Origin: Candidatus Colwelliibacteriota bacterium
GTDB lineage: Bacteria > Patescibacteriota > Minisyncoccia > UBA6257 > Colwellbacteraceae
NCBI GenBank assembly: GCA_014874305.1
Contig: JACWAO010000007.1
Span: forward strand, 1 to 6,594
DNA length: 6,594 bases
Direction of reading: 5' to 3'
The notes under the pieces were generated by a model that saw nothing but the letters and a program-made list of their open reading frames with translations, was not told the DNA's origin and did not search any database. Positions 1-5,764 of this stretch are shown one piece after another. Position numbers and translations under genes: made by a program. The stretch's first letter is position 1; each line of letters begins with the position of its first letter.

Positions 1-1323
1 CCTCCAGAGAGACCGGCTCCAGGTGTTGTTAATTATGGCCTAGGGCAGACCGAGCAGGAGTCAAGGGTTAGCGCTGGCGGAACCGCCGCACCGCTTCCCC
101 CCGTTCCTTCGACAGGCTCGGGACAAGTTCCTCCACCAGCTTCTTTTAATATCCCAACCCCTCCGCCTCCACAGCCGATTATCGGCAACAGACCAGGGGC
201 GGTTACGCCTCCTCCCGGAGCGGGAGATGTCGTTATTCGCACCCTTGGCGGGGATATAGAATCTCTTAGGGAATCAGGGGGCTTGGGAACGCAGGCCGGT
301 CCTTCAATGAACCCCGCATCGCCCCCAAGAGCAAGCTCGTCGCCAGTTTCTCCAGCACCGGCGCAAGGAAATGGATCTGCTTCGGGAGTAAAAACAGCCG
401 ATTCGGTAAATCCCCGTGGTTTTGATGGAGGGCCTTTGTTTACCCCCAAAGATACCGCAGGCATGCCTATGCCTAAAAAGACGGGGCCTGTCTCCGGAAA
501 AACATTAGAAGTTGCCGGAATAGGAGTTGTTATTATCGGGATCCTGGCGGCGGTTTACTTCTTCGCTCTCCCGAAGCTTTTTCCCGCGCCTTCTAAAACC
601 ACCGCCCCTGTCGTTGTTTCAACCACAACTCCAATAGCGGAAAAACCAACTACTCCGCCATTTGTTCATCATTCTTTCTTTAACTCTACAACCAGCGTGA
701 TAACCGCCAACCTTACGGCTTTTTCTGCCGCTGATCTAACTTCCGCTATAAATTCGATTAACGAATCGACGACCACTCCGGCTAAAACGATTAAAGAACT
801 CCAGGTTACATATAATGGAGATCCGGTACAGACGGCGCAGATATTATCGGCCATTCTCCCGCAGGCCGACGCCTCTCTCTCACAGTATCTCAATAACGAT
901 TTTACGGCCTTTGTTTATTATGATGGCACGAACGCCTGGCCCGGATACGTCTTCCAGTTAGGGGGAGATTACTCGACGTCCACCTCTATAGCCGTGCCCG
1001 GAACTTCTTCACTGACACCCACTTCACCCGCTTCTTCATCCGCCGCGACCAAACCGACACCCACGGAAACTCTGAGCGCGATGTTTGAGTCGGCCATAGA
1101 ATCCGCGACGAGCAGTTTGCCGAACTTGTACTTAACGTCACCGGGAACGCTTTCGTCTAAAACCTGGATCAACGGTTCGCTTCCTAACAAAGAATCGGTC
1201 AGATTCGTCAGATTTAGCAAATCAGGGACCGTCTTTGAGTACGGTTGGATCGGCAAGTATCTTATTTTAAGCACCTCGTACGCCGGCATAGTCCAGGCGG
1301 AAGGGATGCTCAGCGGGTCTTAG
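1..1323 (+). CDS. Single-pass membrane protein, proline-rich N-terminal part, function unknown (5' partial)
   Basis: The frame is open from base 1 to the TAG at 1321-1323, giving 440 residues with the true start off the left edge; the in-frame TTG at 283 is not needed as a start. Residues 1-160 are rich in Pro, Gly, Ser and Thr and look disordered. They include DVVIRTLGGDIESLRESGG at about 76-94, a short motif I associate with membrane proteins of Parcubacteria; that link is from memory. A hydrophobic stretch at about 171-190 (VAGIGVVIIGILAAVYFFAL) is the only clear membrane segment. It is followed by PKLFPAP and a Thr/Pro linker, so the C-terminal 250 residues are probably outside the cell. 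That region has a mixed alpha/beta-looking part (about 230-320, including YYDGTNAWPGYVFQLGG), a Ser/Thr/Pro linker at about 325-357 and a final part ending in FEYGWIGKYLILSTS. No enzyme motif is visible. A role at the cell surface or as an anchored partner is inference only. Confidence 0.75.
   Translation, partial: PPERPAPGVVNYGLGQTEQESRVSAGGTAAPLPPVPSTGSGQVPPPASFNIPTPPPPQPIIGNRPGAVTPPPGAGDVVIRTLGGDIESLRESGGLGTQAGPSMNPASPPRASSSPVSPAPAQGNGSASGVKTADSVNPRGFDGGPLFTPKDTAGMPMPKKTGPVSGKTLEVAGIGVVIIGILAAVYFFALPKLFPAPSKTTAPVVVSTTTPIAEKPTTPPFVHHSFFNSTTSVITANLTAFSAADLTSAINSINESTTTPAKTIKELQVTYNGDPVQTAQILSAILPQADASLSQYLNNDFTAFVYYDGTNAWPGYVFQLGGDYSTSTSIAVPGTSSLTPTSPASSSAATKPTPTETLSAMFESAIESATSSLPNLYLTSPGTLSSKTWINGSLPNKESVRFVRFSKSGTVFEYGWIGKYLILSTSYAGIVQAEGMLSGS
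106..127. repeat. Dispersed-repeat-like sequence (CCTTCGACAGGCTCGGGACA type) inside the first gene
   Basis: The 22 bases here closely resemble a short element (consensus near CCTTCGACAAGCTCAGGACA) that I know as a frequent dispersed repeat in many bacterial genomes. Its reverse strand typically translates to P-E-(L/P)-V-E-G, and that peptide is encoded here on the minus strand. In the coding frame it reads as PSTGSGQ within the proline-rich disordered part, so it is tolerated as linker. Only one copy lies in the window, so the assignment rests on recognition alone. Confidence 0.4.
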
Positions 1324-1334
1324 TTTAATTCATC

Positions 1335-1363
1335 TTGACGCCTAACTCATAGTCTGCTAACAT
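1335..1363 (+). promoter_or_regulatory. Sigma70-type promoter for nusA
   Basis: TTGACG at 1335-1340 matches the -35 consensus at five of six bases. It is separated by exactly 17 bases from TAACAT at 1358-1363, which matches the -10 consensus at four of six. The -10 is directly preceded by TGC (1355-1357), an extended -10 element. Transcription would start near 1370. It lies just downstream of the stop of the membrane-protein gene and is the only clear promoter for the nusA-ppa-clpP-tyrS cluster. It is upstream of the hairpin at 1372-1407, so that hairpin would form the very 5' end of the mRNA. Confidence 0.6.
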
Positions 1364-1371
1364 TTAGGCAC

Positions 1372-1407
1372 AACCAATGAAGACCCGCCCTAGGCGGGTC
1401 TTTGGTT
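1372..1407 (+). terminator. Strong hairpin between the membrane-protein gene and nusA: terminator or nusA leader structure
   Basis: AAGACCCGCC (1380-1389) and GGCGGGTCTT (1393-1402) pair perfectly over 10 bases around a CTA loop. After a three-base bulge (1377-1379) the pairing continues with AACCA (1372-1376) and TGGTT (1403-1407). The hairpin is GC-rich, as in a Rho-independent terminator, and is placed to end transcription of the gene ending at 1323. The T tract is poor, however (TCTTTGGTT, partly inside the stem). Because the promoter at 1335-1363 lies upstream, the same hairpin begins the nusA transcript. It may therefore act as a 5' stabilising or attenuating structure, and the sequence cannot decide between these roles. 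Confidence 0.55.
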
Positions 1408-1418
1408 AAGTAAACAAC

Positions 1419-2657
1419 ATGGATTTAAAAACATTAGTACAAACGGTTAATCAGATAGCTCAGGAAAAGAAAATAGAACCAGAGAAGATTTTTGATGTCG
1501 TCGAAAAAGCGCTGGCCGCCGCGTATAAGCGCGAGTATTCGGAGAGAAACGCCAACGTTAGAGCGAAACTGGACATTGAAACCGGCAAGATGAGGTTCGT
1601 TCAGGTTAAGGATGTGGTAGACGAAGCCACTGTGCGTTTCGAGGCCGAGGAAGAAACAGCCGATTCGGAGGACAAACTGCCTCGTTTTAACGAGGAGAGA
1701 CATATCCTTCTTGAGGAAGCTAAGAAAATAAAACCCGACGCGGTTGTCGGTGATGAGATGGAGTTTCCTCTTCCCGAACAGGAAAACTTCGGCCGCATAG
1801 CGGCCGGTACGGCGAAACAGGTGATTATCCAGCGCCTGCGCGAGGCGGAGCAGGAATCCGTTGTCGAGGAGTTTAAGGACAGAGAAGGACAGATCGTGAG
1901 CGGAACCGTACAGCGGATGGAACGCGGCAATGTTTATATAGATCTCGGCCGCGCCGTGGGAATCATGTTTTACAACGAAACTATTCCAGGGGAGCATTAC
2001 CGGATAGGCGAGAGACTCCGCTTTTACGTGGTCGCCGTGCAGAAAGGATCTCCCAGGTTTCCGGAGGTTGTTCTCTCGCGTTCCCACCCGAGATTTATAG
2101 TCAAATTATTCGAACTAGAGGTGCCGGAGATAGCCGATGGGACGGTTGAGATAAAAGTTATCGCCCGCGAGGCCGGCTCGCGTACCAAAATTGCTGTCGC
2201 TTCGAATCACGAGGCGGTGGACGCGGTAGGAAGTGTTGTTGGCCAGCACGGGACTAGAATTATGACGGTCACGAACGAGCTCGGGCCTGAGAGAATCGAT
2301 GTCGTAGGATGGTCCGAGGATATAGGAACGTTTATTAAAAACGCTCTGGCTCCCGCGCGCGTGCATCGCGTTGAGGAACTTCAAAGGCGGGAAGTGAGAG
2401 TGTTCGTTCCCGACGATCAGTTAAGTCTGGCTATCGGCAAGGGCGGACAAAACGTAAGATTGGCTGCCAAGCTTACCGGATGGAAGATTGATGTGCGATC
2501 CGAATCCCGGCCGGATGAGGCTCAGGAAGGCGGGGTGGCGGAAGTTGAACAAAAAACTTCTGAAGCGGAGGAGGATGAGGAAACGCCTGCCAAGAGCATC
2601 GGCGAACCAGCCCTTGAGGAGCAGGCCGGCGGAAACGTTGAAGAGAAGAGCGAATGA
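1419..2657 (+). CDS. nusA: Transcription termination/antitermination factor NusA
   Basis: NusA binds RNA polymerase and nascent RNA and modulates pausing, intrinsic termination and antitermination. The 412-residue product has the expected order. The N-terminal polymerase-binding domain spans about 1-150 (EKALAAAYKREY, FGRIAAGTAKQVIIQRLREAE). The S1 domain is at about 157-222 (GQIVSGTVQRMERGNVYIDLG). KH1 is at about 226-305 with the loop GQHG (275-278), and KH2 at about 320-362 with GKGG (340-343). Residues 70-120 carry an acidic segment longer than in the compact family form. About 50 residues after KH2 are Glu-rich and probably disordered; they are not the ordered acidic repeats of E. coli NusA. 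The ATG at 1419 follows TAAACAAC, with no Shine-Dalgarno sequence. The usual neighbours rimP and infB are absent on both sides; here nusA heads a cluster with ppa, clpP and tyrS. The stop is TGA. Confidence 0.96.
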   Translation: MDLKTLVQTVNQIAQEKKIEPEKIFDVVEKALAAAYKREYSERNANVRAKLDIETGKMRFVQVKDVVDEATVRFEAEEETADSEDKLPRFNEERHILLEEAKKIKPDAVVGDEMEFPLPEQENFGRIAAGTAKQVIIQRLREAEQESVVEEFKDREGQIVSGTVQRMERGNVYIDLGRAVGIMFYNETIPGEHYRIGERLRFYVVAVQKGSPRFPEVVLSRSHPRFIVKLFELEVPEIADGTVEIKVIAREAGSRTKIAVASNHEAVDAVGSVVGQHGTRIMTVTNELGPERIDVVGWSEDIGTFIKNALAPARVHRVEELQRREVRVFVPDDQLSLAIGKGGQNVRLAAKLTGWKIDVRSESRPDEAQEGGVAEVEQKTSEAEEDEETPAKSIGEPALEEQAGGNVEEKSE

Positions 2658-2700
2658 TCCTATCATTACTCTGTTCAGTCGCTTATAAACAAATAAAACA

Positions 2701-3174
2701 ATGAGTGTAGAAGTTCTTATAGAGATCCCCAAGGGATCAAGAAACAAATACGAGTTCGATGAAAAAAGCGGAAGACTGAAGCTTGACAGGGTCTTGCGCA
2801 GTTCGGTCGCCTTTCCGGCCGATTATGGTTTCGTTCCGGAAACAAAGGGCAATGATGGCGATCCGCTTGATGTCATGATTATCACCAGATTCCCGCTCAT
2901 CCCAGGGTCTCTCGTTAACGCGAGGCCGATTGGCTTGTTTAAGATGATAGACAAGGGAGAGCATGACGAAAAGATAATTGCCGTTCCCGAAGATGACTTT
3001 TATTATGACTCCTGGAAGGAGTTGGAAGACGTTCCCGAGCCTCTGCGTCTGGAGATAGAACAGTTCTTCCTGACCTACAAGGTCTTGGAAAAGAAAGTCG
3101 TCTCATCCGAGGGCTGGGGCTCGCGGGCGGAGGCGGAAGAGATGGTTAAAAAGGCCGCCGAAACAAAAGAATAA
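2701..3174 (+). CDS. ppa: Inorganic pyrophosphatase (family I, soluble)
   Basis: This cytoplasmic enzyme hydrolyses pyrophosphate to two phosphates with Mg2+, pulling nucleic acid synthesis and tRNA charging forward. At 157 residues it is slightly shorter than the roughly 175-residue E. coli enzyme, but every active-site position I can align is present. These are E8, K16 and E18 (IEIPKGSRNKYE), R30, Y42 (DYGFVP), D52, D54 and D57 in DGDPLD, D84, D89 and K91 in MIDKGEHDEK, and Y126-K127 in FFLTYKVLE. The start follows ATAAAACA with no Shine-Dalgarno sequence. The 43-base gap after nusA shows no hairpin or convincing promoter, so the gene is probably co-transcribed with nusA. clpP starts 5 bases after its stop. 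The pairing with the downstream synthetase gene fits removal of pyrophosphate made during charging; that link is inference. Confidence 0.96.
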   Translation: MSVEVLIEIPKGSRNKYEFDEKSGRLKLDRVLRSSVAFPADYGFVPETKGNDGDPLDVMIITRFPLIPGSLVNARPIGLFKMIDKGEHDEKIIAVPEDDFYYDSWKELEDVPEPLRLEIEQFFLTYKVLEKKVVSSEGWGSRAEAEEMVKKAAETKE

Positions 3175-3179
3175 AAACA

Positions 3180-3782
3180 ATGGACGAACAAAGCCAGATT
3201 TTAATACCTACGGTTATAGAAAAAACAAATTACGGAGAAAGGGCGTATGACATCTACTCCCGTCTCTTAAAAGACAGGGTAATATTTTTAGGCGGCCCGA
3301 TAAACGACGCGGTAGCCAACATCGTAATAGCCCAGCTTTTATTTTTGGAGTACGAGGATCCTAAGAAAGACATTCATCTTTACTTGAACACTCCGGGGGG
3401 AATGGTTTCCGCCGGACTGGCGATTTACGACACGATCCAGGCGATAAAGCCGGATGTTAGTACGATATGCGTCGGTACCGCCGCTTCAATGGGCGCGTTT
3501 CTTCTCTCGGCCGGAAAGAAAGGAAAAAGATTCGCCCTGCCGAACGCGGAGATACTCCTGCACCAGGTTATGGGCGGAGCGGAAGGCCAGGCGGTTGATA
3601 TAGAAATAACCGCGCGGCACATCTTGAAGATAAAAGAAAAAGTGAACCAGATACTGGCCAAACACACCGGCCAGCCGTTGTCTAAGATAGAAAAAGATAC
3701 GGATAGGGACTTCTGGCTTACCTCGGAGGAGGCGAAAGAATACGGCTTAATCGATGAGGTCATCAAAAAAATCAAAAACTGA
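3180..3782 (+). CDS. clpP: ATP-dependent Clp protease proteolytic subunit ClpP
   Basis: ClpP is the serine-peptidase barrel that degrades proteins unfolded by a Clp ATPase such as ClpX or ClpC. The 200-residue product shows the full catalytic triad: S103 in GTAASMGAF, H128 in ILLHQ and D177 in TDRDFWL. The spacings of 25 and 49 residues match the E. coli enzyme exactly. The oligomer-forming and substrate-binding segments are also typical (LYLNTPGGMVSAGLAIYDT; the ending SEEAKEYGLIDEV). The N-terminus (ILIPTVIEKTNYGERAYDIY) is close to the mature form, with only a few extra residues, so there is little or no propeptide. The ATG follows AATAAAAACA without a Shine-Dalgarno sequence and lies 5 bases after the ppa stop. 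Its 3' end overlaps the tyrS start by 29 bases. No Clp ATPase gene is in the window. Confidence 0.97.
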   Translation: MDEQSQILIPTVIEKTNYGERAYDIYSRLLKDRVIFLGGPINDAVANIVIAQLLFLEYEDPKKDIHLYLNTPGGMVSAGLAIYDTIQAIKPDVSTICVGTAASMGAFLLSAGKKGKRFALPNAEILLHQVMGGAEGQAVDIEITARHILKIKEKVNQILAKHTGQPLSKIEKDTDRDFWLTSEEAKEYGLIDEVIKKIKN

Positions 3783-4968
3783 TATAGTCGAGGAGGTTTT
3801 AACCCGCGGTGTTACCGAGGTTGTTGATCGCGAACACCTAAAAAAACTCCTCCTCTCTAATAAAAAGCTTAGAGTTAAGTTGGGGATAGATCCAACCGGC
3901 CCGCGCATTCATTTGGGACGGACTGTTCTTTTACGCAAGCTCCGAGCTTTTCAGGAGCTGGGGCATAAGGTTGTTCTTATCGTTGGCGATTTTACCGCCC
4001 TTATCGGCGATCCGTCCGATAAGCTTTCCAAAAGGCCTCGGCTTACTCCGGCGCAAGTCGCGGATAATATGCGCAACTATAAAAAACAGCTTAGCAAGAT
4101 AATCGATTTAAGTTCGACGGAGCTTCGATACAACAGCGCTTGGTTAAAGAAATTAAGTTTCGCGCAGGTTACCGAACTTGCTGAAAGTTTCAGCGTCCAG
4201 CAGATGCTCGCGCGCCGCAATTTTAAGGATAGGTATGACAAAGGGGTGGATATAAGCTTGCGGGAGTTTTTGTACCCGTTGATGCAGGGGTATGACAGCG
4301 TTGCCATTAAGGCCGATGTGGAGATCGGCGGCTTCGACCAGCTTTTTAATCTTATGGCTGGAAGGACGATACAAAAATATTACGGGGAAAAAGAGCAGGA
4401 CATCTTGGCTTGCGAAATGCTCGAGGGGACGGATGGAAGAAAGATGTCCACGAGCTGGGGTAATGTGATAAATATTACGGACGAGCCGAACGATATGTTC
4501 GGGAAACTTATGTCGGTGAGAGACGAGCTTATCGGCAAGTACCTACTGCTAACAACCGACGTTGCTTTGGAAAAGATAAAAAACATCGAAAAGGATATTA
4601 AAAGCGGGAAGCTTAATCCAAGAGACGCCAAACTATTTCTCTCTAGGGAAGTCGTGTCCATCTACCACGGTGAAAAAGCGGCGGAGAAGGCCGAGGCAAA
4701 CTTTATAAGCGTGTTTCAGAAAGGCAACCTGCCGGAGGAGATTAAAGAGATAAAAACAAACTCCGGCAAAATAGAGATAACTGAGCTTTTGGTAAAAACC
4801 GGATTAGCCGCGAGTAAGGGTTCCGCCTTTCGCCTTGTGGAGCAGGGGGGAGTAAGAATCGACGGAGAAAAAATAGACGACCCCAAAAAACTCATAAACA
4901 TAAACTCCAACTCTTTCGTTCTCCAGTCCGGCAAGCGTAATTTTGTAAAAGTTTCCGGGAAAAAATAA
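3754..4968 (+). CDS. tyrS: Tyrosyl-tRNA synthetase (TyrZ-like type)
   Basis: This class I synthetase activates tyrosine with ATP and charges tRNA-Tyr in the cytoplasm. The Rossmann catalytic domain spans about 35-240: GIDPTGPRIHLG at 44-55, GDFTALIGDPS at 78-88, YPLMQGYDSVAIKADVEIGG at 174-193 with DQ at 195-196, and KMSTS at 230-234. A helical anticodon-binding part follows, then a C-terminal S4-type RNA-binding domain at about 339-400 (LLVKTGLAASKGSAFRLVEQ, GGVRIDG). The motif set fits the TyrZ-like group. Three signature positions differ from what I expect: HLGR for HIGH, GGFDQ for GGTDQ and KMSTS for KMSKS. The ATG at 3754 lies 29 bases inside clpP, and no later ATG precedes the conserved N-terminal segment. 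The nearest GGAGGAGG is 21 bases upstream and is clpP coding sequence, so translation is probably coupled to clpP. The stop lies 12 bases from the tmk stop on the other strand. Confidence 0.93.
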   Translation: MRSSKKSKTDIVEEVLTRGVTEVVDREHLKKLLLSNKKLRVKLGIDPTGPRIHLGRTVLLRKLRAFQELGHKVVLIVGDFTALIGDPSDKLSKRPRLTPAQVADNMRNYKKQLSKIIDLSSTELRYNSAWLKKLSFAQVTELAESFSVQQMLARRNFKDRYDKGVDISLREFLYPLMQGYDSVAIKADVEIGGFDQLFNLMAGRTIQKYYGEKEQDILACEMLEGTDGRKMSTSWGNVINITDEPNDMFGKLMSVRDELIGKYLLLTTDVALEKIKNIEKDIKSGKLNPRDAKLFLSREVVSIYHGEKAAEKAEANFISVFQKGNLPEEIKEIKTNSGKIEITELLVKTGLAASKGSAFRLVEQGGVRIDGEKIDDPKKLININSNSFVLQSGKRNFVKVSGKK

Positions 4969-4992
4969 AAGCGCTCTCTATTAAGAGGGCGC
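4961..4992 (-). terminator. Rho-independent terminator of tmk, overlapping the tmk 3' end
   Basis: On the minus strand GCGCCCTCT (4992-4984) pairs with AGAGAGCGC (4979-4971), with one C-A mismatch, around a TAAT loop. TTTTATTTTT (4970-4961) follows, a classical hairpin plus T tract. The first arm contains the last tmk codons, and the tandem stops TAA (4983-4981) and TAG (4980-4978) run from the loop into the second arm. The T tract is the complement of the A-run that ends tyrS. In the plus direction the hairpin is followed by GCGGTGC, so it should not act as an intrinsic terminator for tyrS. Confidence 0.65.
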
Positions 4993-5652
4993 GCGGTGCT
5001 GATCGGCAATAACCGATAGTGCTAGTTTAATAACTTCCTGGTGGATGTCGTCCGGATCGCGAAGACGGCCTTCACGAACGCACTCGACGATCTTCCAATC
5101 CAGCCTTTCCTTGGCCAGTTCTCGGTAAACATTCGATACCTCTTCTTGGTACCTTGTGTTTGCCTCGTGCTGGTCCTGCTTCCCGCGGGCGCCGGATAGT
5201 CTGCTTGAAACAGAGACTGGCACCGCGAGGTAGACAACGAGGTTGGGTTTTGGCAGACCCAGTTCCCCGTATTCCGCCTCCTCGGTGAAACGGATGAATT
5301 CCGCTCTGGCCTTTCCTTCAAGTTTTGCGCCCTGATAGGCCAGGTTGCTTTGGATATATCTGTCGCAGATTACGATGCCCTTTTTAAGACCATCGAGCAG
5401 TTCGTCTCTCGCGCCAGCGCGATCCGCCGCCCAGAGGGCCGACGCCACGTAGGGATTTAGACCCAAGAAATCTCCAAACTCGCCGTTCAGACCGCGTCTG
5501 ATAAGCGAGCCGTAGAGATGATCATAGCGCGGGAAGCTAAAAACCGAGACACAAAACCCAAGAGCGACAAACTCTTCCTTTAATAGTTTGACCTGGGTCG
5601 CCTTTCCAGCCCCATCCGCGCCCTCGACGACTATTAGCGGGTTGCTGTGCAT
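4981..5652 (-). CDS. tmk: Thymidylate kinase (dTMP kinase)
   Basis: Tmk phosphorylates dTMP to dTDP with ATP, an essential step of dTTP synthesis in the cytoplasm. The 223-residue product has the P-loop GADGAGKAT (11-19), the dTMP-binding FPRYD (40-44), LNPYVASALWAADRA around 65-79, and the DRY-type motif ICDRYIQSNLAYQGAK (95-110). It also has PNLVVYLAVPV (136-146) and a lid-like region RLSGARGKQDQHE at about 151-163. Length and order are normal for the family. In the P-loop, Ala18 occupies the usual Ser/Thr position after the Lys, with Thr next; I recall GKATQ in other dTMP kinases. The ATG at 5652 is supported by AAGGAG nine bases upstream, unlike the plus-strand genes. The gene is convergent with tyrS and ends in its own terminator. 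Confidence 0.94.
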   Translation of the reverse strand: MHSNPLIVVEGADGAGKATQVKLLKEEFVALGFCVSVFSFPRYDHLYGSLIRRGLNGEFGDFLGLNPYVASALWAADRAGARDELLDGLKKGIVICDRYIQSNLAYQGAKLEGKARAEFIRFTEEAEYGELGLPKPNLVVYLAVPVSVSSRLSGARGKQDQHEANTRYQEEVSNVYRELAKERLDWKIVECVREGRLRDPDDIHQEVIKLALSVIADQHRAPS

Positions 5653-5661
5653 GGACTTTTT

Positions 5662-5667
5662 CTCCTT
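5662..5667 (-). promoter_or_regulatory. Shine-Dalgarno sequence of tmk
   Basis: The minus strand reads AAGGAG here, nine bases before the tmk ATG (5652-5650). It is the only well-placed Shine-Dalgarno sequence at a gene start in this window and fixes the tmk start. Confidence 0.75.
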
Positions 5668-5687
5668 TTTGGTGCCAAGTTGGGTGA

Positions 5688-5716
5688 AGTATGCAACACT
5701 TTGGCTAAACGCACAA
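5688..5716 (-). promoter_or_regulatory. Candidate promoter for tmk
   Basis: On the minus strand TTGTGC (5716-5711) and CATACT (5693-5688) are separated by exactly 17 bases. The -35 matches consensus at three of six positions (the key TTG) and the -10 at four of six. A start near 5681 would give a leader of about 30 bases containing the Shine-Dalgarno sequence. The match is moderate. Read-through from the upstream fusion gene is the alternative, but the hairpin element at 5765-5818 lies between them. Confidence 0.4.
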
Positions 5717-5764
5717 TCGACCCCTTTGGGTTACTTATTGTAAGCTCTCCTTTGCGGCGACCTA

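Noticed and set aside
283..285. TTG as the start of the left-hand gene
   Set aside because: The same frame is open to base 1 with consistent Pro-rich composition and a conserved-looking motif just before it, so the gene is cut by the window edge.
33..464. 143-codon minus-strand Gly/Pro-rich ORF
   Set aside because: It mirrors the proline-rich frame of the membrane protein; GC-rich Pro codons leave the opposite strand open.
1434..2087. 217-codon minus-strand ORF inside nusA
   Set aside because: It is a shadow of the NusA frame with no family resemblance.
2684..2689. TATAAA as a -10 element before ppa
   Set aside because: There is no -35-like sequence 16-18 bases upstream; the region is simply A/T-rich.
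3725..3732. GGAGGAGG as Shine-Dalgarno for tyrS
   Set aside because: It is 21 bases from the ATG, too far, and encodes conserved SEEA residues of ClpP.
3765..3771. A7 run at the clpP-tyrS overlap as a frameshift site joining the two proteins
   Set aside because: Both proteins have complete family termini, and a fusion of them has no precedent I know of.
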